Assembly (NCBI RefSeq): GCF_008711175.1
Contig: NZ_VWNF01000049.1
Coordinates: 110,977-174,976, forward strand
Direction of reading: 5' to 3'
DNA: 64,000 nt
Origin: Nesterenkonia ebinurensis
Lineage (GTDB): Bacteria; Actinomycetota; Actinomycetes; Actinomycetales; Micrococcaceae
Of this stretch, positions 1-9,138 are shown piece after piece (the first letter of the stretch is position 1; the number at the start of each line of letters is the position of its first letter). The translations under genes and the position numbers were made by a program. Below the pieces are notes generated by a model that was not told where the DNA came from, made no database searches, and worked only from the letters and a program-made list of their open reading frames with translations.

Positions 1-1088
1 TAGGCCATGTCAGTGAGGGCCGTTATGTGGTGCTCTCAGCCTCCTACCAGGCACGCACCGACGGGGTGCGCTCAGCGATGCCGCTGACCAGGGCACGCCG
101 ACTCAGCCCGGACTCGGTGATTATCCCGCCGCAGATGCACCGCTACCGGGAGCTCTCGGCAGCCATCATGGAGTATTTCGACACGCTGACCCACCGCAAG
201 GAGCAGCTCAGCGTGGACGAGGCCTTTCTGGACCTCACCGGAGCACGACGCCGCCTGGGTGATCCTGAGCAGATGGGTCGGCTGATCCGTACCGGACTGC
301 GCGAGCGGGTGGGACTGCCCGCCACCGTGGGCATCGCCGACCGCAAGTTCATCGCCAAGATCGCCTCCACCAAGGCCAAGCCGGACGGACTGCTGGTGGT
401 CCCGCCACAGAGGCGCACCGAGTTCCTGCACAGTCTGGCGGCCACCGAACTGTGGGGAGTCGGGGCCAAGACCGCAGAGGCGCTGGCCGGTATGGGGCTG
501 CGCACCGTAGCTCAGATCGCCGAGACCCCCAAGCAGGCGCTGGCCCGCCGGCTGGGCGCGGTGGGGGAGCAGCTGCACGATCTGGCCTGGGGGATTGACC
601 CTCGCGAGGTGGAGCCGCACCGGGTGGAGAAGAGCATCGGGGCGGAGGAGACCTTCGCCGCTGATGTGCACTCTGAGGACCAGCTGCGCAGAGAGCTGCT
701 GCGGTTGGCCCATAAGGTGGCCGCCAGGCTGCGTGCTGCGGAAGTGGCTGCCCACGGGGTGAGCCTCAAGCTGCGCTGGCGGGACTTCTCCACGCTCACC
801 CGCTCGGCAACCCTGCCGCACGGCACCCAGTCGGCTCCAGAGCTGCACCGGCATGCAGTGCGGATGCTGGCAGGACTCGGGCCGCGCGTCCAGCCGGTGC
901 GATTGGTCGGCATCCGGGCCGAACGCCTGGGAGCCGCCGATGGCAGCCTGCAACTCAGCTTCGACGCCCATGACGACGACTGGCTGGCCGCCCAGCGTGC
1001 CCTGGACCGGGTGGCCGGGAAATTTCCCGGCTCAGCTGTGCGTCCAGCCGCACTGCTGGACCCCAGAGAAGACGGGGACACCGACTGA
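1..1088 (+). CDS. dinB: DNA polymerase IV (Y-family), 5' end cut by window
   Basis: Translesion DNA polymerase that copies damaged templates without proofreading. The reading frame is open to the window edge, so roughly the first 45 residues, with the first metal-binding aspartate, are missing. Seen: the LSASY-AR and GVRSAMP region of the fingers/palm, the catalytic SVDEAFLD motif, a helix-hairpin-helix (VGAKTAEALAGMGL) in the thumb, and a C-terminal little-finger domain. QLSF in the C-terminal part resembles a beta-clamp-binding peptide. The gene ends at TGA 1086-1088. It is followed by about 120 bp before the next gene, so it is probably a separate transcription unit from the division cluster. 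Confidence 0.93.
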   Translation, partial: GHVSEGRYVVLSASYQARTDGVRSAMPLTRARRLSPDSVIIPPQMHRYRELSAAIMEYFDTLTHRKEQLSVDEAFLDLTGARRRLGDPEQMGRLIRTGLRERVGLPATVGIADRKFIAKIASTKAKPDGLLVVPPQRRTEFLHSLAATELWGVGAKTAEALAGMGLRTVAQIAETPKQALARRLGAVGEQLHDLAWGIDPREVEPHRVEKSIGAEETFAADVHSEDQLRRELLRLAHKVAARLRAAEVAAHGVSLKLRWRDFSTLTRSATLPHGTQSAPELHRHAVRMLAGLGPRVQPVRLVGIRAERLGAADGSLQLSFDAHDDDWLAAQRALDRVAGKFPGSAVRPAALLDPREDGDTD

Positions 1089-1167
1089 GTCTGGAGAGTT
1101 CCTGGGTATCACGTGACAACTCGATCACAGATTCGCTTCCGGCTATGTGGTGAAGGGGTCAAGAAGA

Positions 1168-1173
1168 TAGACT
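1168..1173 (+). promoter_or_regulatory. Possible -10 box for the DUF3040 gene
   Basis: TAGACT fits the actinobacterial TANNNT -10 pattern, about 38 bp before the ATG at 1212. No clear -35 hexamer is visible. Confidence 0.35.
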
Positions 1174-1211
1174 GGGGATCCAGAGACCACAGGAGACCCA
1201 AGGAGCATCCC

Positions 1212-1622
1212 ATGCCACTGTCGGAACGCGAGCAGCGGCTGCTGAAAGAGCTGGAGCAGCAGCTTCAGACCGAGGACCCCAGCTTTGCCAGCTCGCTTGA
1301 AGAATCTCCTGTCGGCGGTAAGTTCAACGTCCGCAATCTGGTGCTCGGCCTGCTCGTAACAGTGGTGGGCATCGGAGTGCTCATCCTGGGCATCTACCAG
1401 CAGCTGATCCCGGTAGGCATTCTCGGCTTCATCGTGATGGGAGCCGGTGTCTACTTCGCCACCGCTGGCGGGCCCTCGGTTCCCCGATCCGGCGGAAACA
1501 GCGGCAACGGAAACGGCGGCGGCTCCGGAGGCACCGGGCCCAGGGCCCCCGCCCCCAGCCCCTCCGGCGGCTCCTTCATGTCCTCCATGGAGGAAAAGTG
1601 GGAAAAGCGCCGCCAACAGTAG
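1212..1622 (+). CDS. DUF3040 membrane protein
   Basis: A 136-residue protein of the DUF3040 family, common near mraZ in actinobacteria; its function is unknown. The N-terminal MPLSEREQRLLKELEQQL stretch is the family signature: a short charged helix, then two adjacent membrane segments (about residues 42-62 and 64-86). The C-terminal tail is rich in Gly, Asn and Pro and ends in basic/acidic residues. The ATG at 1212 was chosen because it has an AGGAG ribosome site 6 bases upstream and gives the usual family N-terminus; the frame is open further upstream. A strong terminator follows directly. Confidence 0.85.
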   Translation: MPLSEREQRLLKELEQQLQTEDPSFASSLEESPVGGKFNVRNLVLGLLVTVVGIGVLILGIYQQLIPVGILGFIVMGAGVYFATAGGPSVPRSGGNSGNGNGGGSGGTGPRAPAPSPSGGSFMSSMEEKWEKRRQQ

Positions 1623-1644
1623 CCCCTCCACTTTCCACCACTGA

Positions 1645-1677
1645 GCCCCTGCGCTGACCGGCGCGGGGGCATTTTTC
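1645..1677 (+). terminator. Rho-independent terminator after DUF3040 gene
   Basis: Ten-base-pair stem (1645-1654 with 1661-1670, one G-U pair), 6-nt loop, then ATTTTTC. It isolates the mraZ operon from upstream transcription. Confidence 0.85.
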
Positions 1678-1835
1678 TGCCCGGAGGGCACGACGCCGCC
1701 CATAGCGCTCCACCGCGCTCCCCACTACTCTCCACTCCACCCCACCATGCAAAACCCCAAGTCAGCAGGGGATTAGTGGGCGTCGTCGTCCTCGAAAACA
1801 ACTCAGAGGGGAGAAGTGCGGCCAAATGTGGTTGG

Positions 1836-1862
1836 AAAGTGGGGGAAAGTGGAGTAAAGTGG
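1836..1862 (+). promoter_or_regulatory. MraZ-box: three AAAGTGG repeats at exact 10-bp spacing
   Basis: AAAGTGG occurs at 1836-1842, 1846-1852 and 1856-1862, exactly one helical turn apart, about 135-160 bp before mraZ. MraZ is known to bind direct repeats of this kind ahead of its own operon, so this is the likely autoregulatory operator. The rest of 1678-1995 shows no gene. A short open frame at 1776-1958 has no ribosome site or conserved features. Confidence 0.75.
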
Positions 1863-1995
1863 AGCGTGATGGAAGACCGATTGAGCCGAGAGCAGTGGCA
1901 GCTTGCTGACAGTGCCGAGGTGATTGAGGAAAACCGGAGCCGCCAGGCTCTGGGCTGAGACGGCACCGGATCGGACAAGTGAGGAGTCAGGCGCC

Positions 1996-2427
1996 ATGTT
2001 TCTGGGCACCTACACCCCTCGCCTGGACGATAAGGGCCGCCTGATTCTGCCGGCGAAATACCGGGACGAGCTCACAGCCGGGCTGGTTCTGACTCGCGGG
2101 CAGGAACGCTGCATCTACGTGTTCAGCACTGATCAGTTCGCGGCAGTGCATGCACAGATGCGGCAGGCGCCGCTGACCTCCCGCCAGGCACGTGACTACA
2201 TTCGCGTGTTCCTATCCGGGGCCTCCGACGAGACCCCGGATAAGCAGGGCCGGATCACCATCCCCCCGGGCCTGCGGGAGTACGCGGGACTGGGCCGGGA
2301 GGTCACAGTGATCGGAGCGGGTGACCGCGCCGAGATCTGGGACAGCGCGGCCTGGAACACCTACCTGGAGGAGAAGGAGTCCGAGTTCTCCTCCACTGAC
2401 GAGGAAGCCATCCCCGGCCTCTTCTGA
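1996..2427 (+). CDS. mraZ: Transcriptional regulator MraZ
   Basis: DNA-binding regulator of the division and cell-wall cluster, forming ring-shaped oligomers that bind repeats in its own promoter. The 143 residues hold two MraZ/AbrB-like halves, each with a D-x-[KQ]-GR-[LI] core: [13 protein letters not shown] near residue 11 and [13 protein letters not shown] near residue 84. ATG 1996 follows GAGGAG; an open frame further upstream is not conserved. It is first gene of the cluster and sits downstream of the three AAAGTGG repeats. Confidence 0.95.
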   Translation: MFLGTYTPRLDDKGRLILPAKYRDELTAGLVLTRGQERCIYVFSTDQFAAVHAQMRQAPLTSRQARDYIRVFLSGASDETPDKQGRITIPPGLREYAGLGREVTVIGAGDRAEIWDSAAWNTYLEEKESEFSSTDEEAIPGLF

Positions 2428-2581
2428 CAACAGAACATGACGGCCCTTGAGTGAGCCTCCTTACCGGACCGGCGCATCCTGACTTCACTTCCCCGATGTC
2501 AGGCGGCCCCGGCCCCGGTGGGGGAGCAGATTCAAGGGCCGGATTCGTCCAGGTGCTCAGCACGACGCAGCGGAGGTGAGT

Positions 2582-3586
2582 ATGAGCGCACAGGCAGCCC
2601 AGAAGCATGTGCCGGTCATGCGCGAGCGCTGCACCGAGCTGCTGGCCACCGCCTGCCGGGGATTCCTGCAGAACGACGACGCCGCTGTGGTGATCATCGA
2701 CGCCACTCTGGGTATGGGCGGGCACAGCGAAGCAGTGCTGGAGGCCGTGCCCGAGGCCACTGTGGTCGGCATCGACCGGGACCCCCAGGCACTGCAGCTG
2801 GCAGAGGAGAGGCTTCAGCGGTTCGGCCCCCGGTTCCGCAGCGTCCGGGCAGTCTACGACCAGGTGGCCGAAGTCGCAGCAGGACTGGCCGAGCATGAGG
2901 TGCTCACCGGGGTGCTGTTCGACCTCGGAGTCTCCTCTCTGCAGCTGGATGAGGCACAACGGGGCTTCGCCTACTCCTATGACGCGCCGCTGGATATGCG
3001 CATGGACTCCAGCGCCGACTCCCAGGACCCCACCGCCGCCGAGCTGCTGGCCACCATCAGTCAGGCAGAGCTCAAACAGATCCTCTCCGAATACGGTGAG
3101 GAGCGCTTTTCCGGGCGGATCGCCTCCGCGATCATCCGCGCCAGGGACTCAGCACCGTTGACCACCACCGCGCAGCTGGCCGCAGTGATCGACTCCGCGG
3201 TGCCCGCAGCGGCCAAGCGCACCGGCGGACACCCGGCCAAACGCAGCTTCCAGGCCATCCGGATTGCGGTCAACCGCGAACTGGAGGTGCTCAAGCGGGC
3301 AGTACCGGCAGCCATGGACGCAGTGGTCCCCGGCGGCGTCGTCGTGGCGCTGTCCTACCACTCCCTGGAAGACCGCATCGTCAAACGGGCCTTCGCCCAG
3401 CGGAGCACTTCCTCGGCCCCGGCCGGGCTGCCGGTGGAGCTGGAGGAGCACAAACCCACCTTCCGGCTGCTGCTGCGCGGAGCCGAATCACCCCAGCAGG
3501 ACGAAATCGTCCAGAACCCGCGAGCCGCCTCCGCGAAGCTGCGGGCAGCTGAGAAGATCAGGACAATGGCAAGGAGTAGCCTATGA
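2582..3586 (+). CDS. rsmH: 16S rRNA (cytosine-1402-N4)-methyltransferase
   Basis: SAM-dependent methyltransferase acting on C1402 of 16S rRNA in the ribosomal P site (former name mraW). The 334 residues match the usual length. Visible motifs: the SAM-binding DATLGMGGHSEAVL (about residue 40), FDLGVSSLQLD, the HPAKRSFQAIRIAVNREL helix, and SYHSLEDRIVKRAF near the C-terminus. ATG 2582 was preferred to GTG 2576 because GGAGG ends 5 bases before it. The last bases overlap the next gene as ATGA, so translation is probably coupled. Confidence 0.96.
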   Translation: MSAQAAQKHVPVMRERCTELLATACRGFLQNDDAAVVIIDATLGMGGHSEAVLEAVPEATVVGIDRDPQALQLAEERLQRFGPRFRSVRAVYDQVAEVAAGLAEHEVLTGVLFDLGVSSLQLDEAQRGFAYSYDAPLDMRMDSSADSQDPTAAELLATISQAELKQILSEYGEERFSGRIASAIIRARDSAPLTTTAQLAAVIDSAVPAAAKRTGGHPAKRSFQAIRIAVNRELEVLKRAVPAAMDAVVPGGVVVALSYHSLEDRIVKRAFAQRSTSSAPAGLPVELEEHKPTFRLLLRGAESPQQDEIVQNPRAASAKLRAAEKIRTMARSSL

Positions 3587-4230
3587 GCGTTCTGCCAGCA
3601 GAGGAGCTGCGCACCGCCGACCGTACCGAGGGCCAGGGCTCCCAGCGCGGGCGGGCCAAGGCCCAGCCTGCGCTGCAGGCACTGCCCACGGTGCGCCGCC
3701 GCCAGCGCGGACTGATCGCCGGGGTGCTGCTGCTTCTGCTCTCCGCCTTAGGCGCGGTGCTCGCGGTCAACATCCACGTGGCCAACTCCCAGTACCAGGT
3801 GGTGCAGCTGACCAACCAGCACCGGGACCTGGTGCATCAGAACCAGGCCCTGGCCCAGCAGGTGCAGTTCCTGGAGTCCCCGCAGAGCCTCTCCAACTCC
3901 GCGGTGACGGTGGGTATGGTGATGCCCGCCACCGCCGGCACCTTCGACCTGCACAGCAGGGAGATCGTCAGCTCCGCAGAGGAGGCCTCCAACTCTCAGG
4001 TGCCCTCCAACTTTGTGGGCGCCCCCGGCTACAGCCAGCCGGAGACTGCCGCAGCCGATGTGGCCGAGCAGGCCGAGGCCGCACCCTCCGGAGTTCTGGG
4101 CGCCGGCGCGTTGCACACGCTCACCGAGACCCCGGCGGGTGAGAATGGAGCCGGCAGTCAGGAGACCGTCACCAGAGCCGGCTCCGCACTCAACGGCGGA
4201 ACCATCCCAGCACCCGACGTGACCGAGTAA
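3583..4230 (+). CDS. ftsL: FtsL-like septum protein
   Basis: A 215-residue bitopic membrane protein in the position of ftsL between rsmH and ftsI. The basic N-terminal cytoplasmic part (about 45 residues) is followed by one membrane segment (about 46-66) and a short periplasmic-side coiled coil (about 70-100: QYQVVQLTNQHRDLVHQNQA). Then comes a long Ala/Glu/Pro-rich tail of about 100 residues with no recognised domain. FtsL binds FtsB/DivIC and FtsQ and activates FtsWI. Sequence conservation is low in this family, so the call rests mainly on topology and position. Confidence 0.75.
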   Translation: MSVLPAEELRTADRTEGQGSQRGRAKAQPALQALPTVRRRQRGLIAGVLLLLLSALGAVLAVNIHVANSQYQVVQLTNQHRDLVHQNQALAQQVQFLESPQSLSNSAVTVGMVMPATAGTFDLHSREIVSSAEEASNSQVPSNFVGAPGYSQPETAAADVAEQAEAAPSGVLGAGALHTLTETPAGENGAGSQETVTRAGSALNGGTIPAPDVTE

Positions 4231-4250
4231 CCCGCAAGGAGCACGCACCT

Positions 4251-6026
4251 ATGGCGCGAACCCTCTCACTGCGGATGCGCATCGGCCTGGCCATTGTGCT
4301 GGCCATGCTGGTAGTGCTCGGCGGAAGGCTCTTCCACATCCAGGGCCTGGACCCGGCCGGTCACGCCCAGGACGCCGTGTCCAACCGGCTGCACACCGTG
4401 GAGCTGCCCGCGGCCCGCGGGAACATCCTGGACTCGCAGAACCGGCTGATGGCTTCAAGCGCTGACCACTACGACATTGTCGCCGACCCTCGGCTGATCG
4501 GGGAGTACACCGTGGCCGATGAGGCCCTGGGGCTGCAGCGCCCGGTGACCATCGAGCAGACTGCCCAGGAGCTGGCCACCATCCTGGACCGGGAGTACAG
4601 CGAGGTGCTGGAAGCGCTCACCGCTGAGGAGATCCACTACTCAGTCATCGCCCGCAGCGTCACCCCCGAGGTGCACCAGCAGGTGATGGCGCTGCGCGCC
4701 CCCGGCGTCTACTCCGAACCGGTCTCCGAACGCACCTACCCAGCAGGCTCGGTCGCCGGATCCGTGGTGGGATTCGTAGGCTCCGACGGCCCGCTGGAAG
4801 GCATCGAGAGAGCCCAGGACGAGGCGCTGACCGGCGAGCCCGGCGAGCGGATCTACGAGGTGGGCGCCGACGGAGTGCGCATCCCCACCGCCACCTACGA
4901 GGAGACCCCGGCCCAGGACGGCCAGGACGTGCGGCTGACCATCGACCAGGACCTGCAGTGGTTCGCCCAGGAGGCCATCGCCGCCAAGGCCAACGAGTAC
5001 AACGCCCAATGGGGCAACGCCACCGTGGTGGACCTGCGCGAGGGCAGCGAGGGCGAAATCCTGACCATGGCCGATTCGGAGACCGTGGACCCGGCAGATC
5101 CGGCGGCCACCGATGAGCTGTTCCGCCGCCCGCTGGCACTGACCCAGTCCTTCGAACCGGGCTCCACCGGAAAGTCGGTGACCTTCGCCGCAGCACTGGA
5201 GGAGGGCGTGGTCTCCCCGGAGGATCAGTTCACCGTACCCTTCCGGCTCACCGTCGACGGTGAGACCTTCCGCAACGCCCGCTCCCACGCCGACTATCAG
5301 ATGACCGCTGCCGGCATCTACGCCCGGTCCTACAACACCGGGACCATCCTGATCGGCAACCAGCTCGACGACCAGACCCGCTACGACTACCTGCGCAAGG
5401 TGGGCTACGACGCCCCGATCGACATCGGCCTGGGCATCGACGGGGAGTCCTATGTGCGCCCGCCCGAGGAATGGGACCGCCGGCAGCCGATGACCACCCA
5501 GTTCGGCCAGGGCTATGAGGGCACTGTGATGCACAATGTGCAGCTCTACCAGATGCTCGCCACTGACGGGGTCAAACATCCGCTGCGGATTGTGGATGCC
5601 ACCATCGACCCCGACGGCACCGAGCACCCGGTGGCCAGTGAGCCCGAGCAGGTCTTCTCCCCGGAGACCTCCGAGGAGATGCTTAAGCTCATGGAGGGTG
5701 TGGTGGAGTACGGCTCGGCCCAGGGCGCACAGATCGAGGGCTACCGGGTAGGCGGTAAGACCGGCACCGCAGAGGCCGCCAGCCAGACCGGCGGATTCGA
5801 CGGCTACACCATCAACTTTGTGGGGGTGGCCCCCCTGGACGACCCCCAGTTCCTGGTCTCGGTGACCGTGCACCGGCCCGCCGGCCAGTTCGGCGACTGG
5901 GACCTCACCGACACCTTCAACGACATCATGACCCACACGCTGACCAGCTACGACGCAGCACCCTCCGAGGAAGAGTCGGAGGCCTATGATGGTTTCGTGG
6001 GTGAGCGTCAGGACTATCCGTGGTGA
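4251..6026 (+). CDS. ftsI: Septal peptidoglycan transpeptidase FtsI (class B PBP)
   Basis: Penicillin-binding protein that crosslinks septal peptidoglycan as partner of FtsW. The 591 residues comprise a short cytoplasmic tail, one membrane segment (about 8-28), the pedestal/dimer domain, and a transpeptidase domain. Catalytic Ser305-x-x-Lys308 (STGK), Ser360-Tyr-Asn362 and Lys503-Thr-Gly-Thr are all present. The start follows AAGGAG. The end overlaps murE. Nothing suggests inactivity, although the SYN triad differs from the more common SSN. Confidence 0.95.
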   Translation: MARTLSLRMRIGLAIVLAMLVVLGGRLFHIQGLDPAGHAQDAVSNRLHTVELPAARGNILDSQNRLMASSADHYDIVADPRLIGEYTVADEALGLQRPVTIEQTAQELATILDREYSEVLEALTAEEIHYSVIARSVTPEVHQQVMALRAPGVYSEPVSERTYPAGSVAGSVVGFVGSDGPLEGIERAQDEALTGEPGERIYEVGADGVRIPTATYEETPAQDGQDVRLTIDQDLQWFAQEAIAAKANEYNAQWGNATVVDLREGSEGEILTMADSETVDPADPAATDELFRRPLALTQSFEPGSTGKSVTFAAALEEGVVSPEDQFTVPFRLTVDGETFRNARSHADYQMTAAGIYARSYNTGTILIGNQLDDQTRYDYLRKVGYDAPIDIGLGIDGESYVRPPEEWDRRQPMTTQFGQGYEGTVMHNVQLYQMLATDGVKHPLRIVDATIDPDGTEHPVASEPEQVFSPETSEEMLKLMEGVVEYGSAQGAQIEGYRVGGKTGTAEAASQTGGFDGYTINFVGVAPLDDPQFLVSVTVHRPAGQFGDWDLTDTFNDIMTHTLTSYDAAPSEEESEAYDGFVGERQDYPW

Positions 6027-7675
6027 GCTCCGGCCAGCAGGGCCGGGGCACCGATGTCGGCACTCTGGCTGACCAGCTGGTGGCCGCCGGATACAGCCCC
6101 ATCATCACCCCGGTGGCCGAGAGCACAGACCGGATCAGGCTCACCGGGGCTGCGATGACCCCGGCCCAGGTGGAGCCCGGCGACCTCTTCGTCGCCGTCA
6201 CCGGGGCGCGCGCCCACGGCGCAGACTTCATCGACCAGGTCCTTGCCCGCGGCGCGGCCGCAGTTCTCACCGACCCCGCAGGAGTGGTCAAAGTCCGCGA
6301 GGCCACCGGCTACCGGCTCCCGGTGATCGAGGTGACCGGGGTACGCGATGCCGCCGGGCCGGCCGCCGCAGCCATCTACGGCACCACCGCCACCTCTGAC
6401 CCGGCCCTGTTCGGTGTCACCGGCACCAACGGCAAGACCACCACCACCTACTTCCTGCGCAGCCTGCTGGACACCCTGCTCACCGGCAAGGGACGCAAGA
6501 CCGGACTGATCGGCACCATTGAGATCGCCGCAGGCTCCACGGAGGCCGGGTACGAGACCATCGCCTCAGATATGACCACCCCGGAGGCGGTGGCCCTGCA
6601 CAAGCTCATGCACTCCTTCCGGGAGAAGAACGTGGCCGCCGCAGCCATGGAGGTCTCCAGCCACGCGATCAGCTACCAGCGCATCTCCGGGCTCTACTAC
6701 GACGTCGCCGGGTTCACCAACCTCACCCAGGACCACCTGGACCTGCACCGCACCATGGAGGAGTACTTCGCCGCCAAGGCCGAGCTGTTTCGCCGGGCAC
6801 GCACCCGCACCTCAGTCATCACGGTCGACGACGCCTACGGCCACCAGATGGCCGCCGAGGCCACCGGACACGTGGTCACCCTGGCCACCACCGGCCAGCC
6901 GGCCCAGGCGCACTGGGAGGTCACCGAGGTCAGCCCCGAAGCACTGGGCAGCGCCTTCACCCTGGCCAACCGGCACACCGGGGAGCGCATCCGCACCTCC
7001 ACCGCACTGCCCGGTAAGTTCAACGTCTCCAATGCCGCACTGGCCGCAGTGATGGTGCTGGAGGCTGCAGCAAGCACCGAACGCACCCAGAGCTTCAGCC
7101 GGGAAGAGGTGGTCCAGGCGCTAGAAACCGCCACACCCTTCCACATCCAGGTCCCGGGCCGGATGCAGGTCATCGCTGAGACGCCGGCGGCCATCGTGGA
7201 CTTCGCCCATAACCCGGATGCGATGATCCGCGCCCTGGAAGCGGTGCGCAGACCGGGGAGGGGCAAGCTCATCCTGGTCATCGGAGCAGCCGGGGAGCGG
7301 GATGTCACCAAACGTCCCACGATGGGTGCGATCGCAGTGCGGATGGCCGATCACGTGATCATCAGCGATGACGACCCGCACCGCGAGGACCCCGCCGAAA
7401 TCCGGGCCGGCCTCATGCAGGGCGCCCAGGATGCCATCACCACCGGCGGGCTCACCACTCATCTGGAGGAGATCTCGCCACGCACCGAGGCCATCGCCGC
7501 AGCGGTGGCCGTCGCCGGGCCGGAGGACACCGTGCTGCTGGCCGGCCGGGGGCACGAGGACCACCAGGACCTGGCCGGCACCCGGGTGGAGATCGACGAC
7601 CGGGCAGAACTGGCCCGGGCCCTGACCGCCCGCGGATTCACCACATTGGCCCAGCCGACCGGGGGTGCGGCATGA
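6020..7675 (+). CDS. murE: UDP-MurNAc-tripeptide synthetase MurE
   Basis: Cytoplasmic ATP-dependent ligase adding the third stem-peptide residue to UDP-MurNAc-L-Ala-D-Glu. The 551 residues show the P-loop TGTNGKTTT (Lys139) and the central and C-terminal Mur ligase domains. The diamino-acid specificity motif reads D451-D452-P453-H454 instead of the D-N-P-R of diaminopimelate-adding enzymes, so L-lysine (or another non-DAP diamine) is the likely substrate. Start is GTG 6020 or GTG 6023; the latter gives a GTGA overlap with the ftsI stop. Confidence 0.93.
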   Translation: MVSSGQQGRGTDVGTLADQLVAAGYSPIITPVAESTDRIRLTGAAMTPAQVEPGDLFVAVTGARAHGADFIDQVLARGAAAVLTDPAGVVKVREATGYRLPVIEVTGVRDAAGPAAAAIYGTTATSDPALFGVTGTNGKTTTTYFLRSLLDTLLTGKGRKTGLIGTIEIAAGSTEAGYETIASDMTTPEAVALHKLMHSFREKNVAAAAMEVSSHAISYQRISGLYYDVAGFTNLTQDHLDLHRTMEEYFAAKAELFRRARTRTSVITVDDAYGHQMAAEATGHVVTLATTGQPAQAHWEVTEVSPEALGSAFTLANRHTGERIRTSTALPGKFNVSNAALAAVMVLEAAASTERTQSFSREEVVQALETATPFHIQVPGRMQVIAETPAAIVDFAHNPDAMIRALEAVRRPGRGKLILVIGAAGERDVTKRPTMGAIAVRMADHVIISDDDPHREDPAEIRAGLMQGAQDAITTGGLTTHLEEISPRTEAIAAAVAVAGPEDTVLLAGRGHEDHQDLAGTRVEIDDRAELARALTARGFTTLAQPTGGAA

Positions 7676-9138
7676 TCGCCCTGACCGCAGCAGAGATCGC
7701 CCAGGCGGTCGGCGGCCGGCTGCGCGGCTTCGAGCCGGCCGGGGCCACCAGCCCCGAGCAGCTGACCCTGACCCACGCCGACACCGACTCCCGGAACATG
7801 CGGGAAGGCTCCCTGTTCATCGCCAAACCCGGCGAGACCACCGACGGCCACCGGTTCATCGACTCCGCCCTGGCCGCCGGCGCCCAGCTGATCCTGGCCG
7901 AGCGGGAGACCGAGAGTCCGGCAGGGTGTGTGCACCCAGCAGTGATTGTCGACGACGCCGTGGCCGCCATGGGTGCCCTGGCCGCAGAGATCATCCGCCG
8001 CATCCGGGCACATTCGCCCACCACGGTCATCGGCATCACCGGATCCGCCGGCAAAACCACTACTAAGGACCTGCTGGCCGCGGTGCTTTCGGCTGAAGGC
8101 CCCACAACGGCGCCCCAGGGCTCCTACAACGGGGAGGTCGGGGTGCCGCTGACCGTCTTCGCCGCCGAGCTGGACACCCGGTACCTGATCATCGAGATGG
8201 GCGCCGACGCTCCGGGCAACATCGCCTACCTCTGCCGGATGGTGCAGCCCGATATCGGCGTGGTGCTCATGGTGGGCACCGCCCACGCCGGCAAGTTCGG
8301 CGGAGCCGAGAAGATCGCGGCCACCAAGGGGGAGCTCGCCGAACTGGCTGCCGGCCAGGTGATCCTCAACGCCGATGACCCTCAGGTGACCGCCATGGCC
8401 GGCCGGGCCAGCGCCCCGATCACCTGGTTCGGAGAATCAGCTGAGGCTGATGTGCGTGCCGAGAACCTCAGCCTGGACTCCGCAGGACATCCTGTCTTTG
8501 ACCTGGTGACCGGCACCGACCGGCACCGGATGGCCTCCGGTCTGATCGGTGCCCACCACGTGACCAATCTGCTCGCCGCAGCGGCGGCCGCCCAGGCAGC
8601 CGGGGCGTCGTCGTCGACTGTTGCCCACAGACTCAACGGACTGGGCCCCAGCTCCCGCTGGCGGATGGAGCGCACTGAACGGGCTGACGGGGTCACCATC
8701 ATCAACGACGCCTATAACGCCAACCCCGAATCCATGCGCGAGGCGCTGCGCACCCTGGCCACCTTGGCCCGAGACTCCGGGCGGCGCAGCGTGGCCGTGC
8801 TGGGACCCATGCTGGAACTCGGTGAGGAGTCCGTCTGGCGGCACCATCAGCTCGGCGAGACCGTGGTACGGCTGAACATCCACCAGACCCTGGTGGTGGG
8901 CCAGGAGGCCTACGGGCTCTACCGGGGGGCGATCGCCGAGGGTTCCTGGGCCGATGAGGTGCACTGGGTCGAAGCCCTGGACGAGGCCGAGGCCTGGCTG
9001 GCCACCGCCCTAGAGCCAGGGGATATCGTGTTGTTCAAGTCCTCGAACTCCGCGGGGCTTAGACTTCTCGGTGACGAAATCGCCGCTGGTGCCGCAGACC
9101 CGGGCCGCCAGACACCGTTACAGGAAGGAACTGAGTGA
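7672..9138 (+). CDS. murF: UDP-MurNAc-tripeptide-D-Ala-D-Ala ligase MurF
   Basis: Adds D-Ala-D-Ala to the UDP-MurNAc-tripeptide, completing the pentapeptide precursor in the cytoplasm. The 488 residues show the N-terminal MurF domain, the ATP-binding GSAGKTTT motif (Lys128), NDAYNANPESM, and the C-terminal ligase domain. The start ATG overlaps the murE stop (ATGA) and the end overlaps mraY (GTGA), so the three are translationally coupled. Confidence 0.95.
   Translation: MIALTAAEIAQAVGGRLRGFEPAGATSPEQLTLTHADTDSRNMREGSLFIAKPGETTDGHRFIDSALAAGAQLILAERETESPAGCVHPAVIVDDAVAAMGALAAEIIRRIRAHSPTTVIGITGSAGKTTTKDLLAAVLSAEGPTTAPQGSYNGEVGVPLTVFAAELDTRYLIIEMGADAPGNIAYLCRMVQPDIGVVLMVGTAHAGKFGGAEKIAATKGELAELAAGQVILNADDPQVTAMAGRASAPITWFGESAEADVRAENLSLDSAGHPVFDLVTGTDRHRMASGLIGAHHVTNLLAAAAAAQAAGASSSTVAHRLNGLGPSSRWRMERTERADGVTIINDAYNANPESMREALRTLATLARDSGRRSVAVLGPMLELGEESVWRHHQLGETVVRLNIHQTLVVGQEAYGLYRGAIAEGSWADEVHWVEALDEAEAWLATALEPGDIVLFKSSNSAGLRLLGDEIAAGAADPGRQTPLQEGTE

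Noticed and set aside
1776..1958. Short open frame covering the MraZ operator
   Set aside because: No ribosome-binding site and no conserved features; its sequence is the operator repeats.
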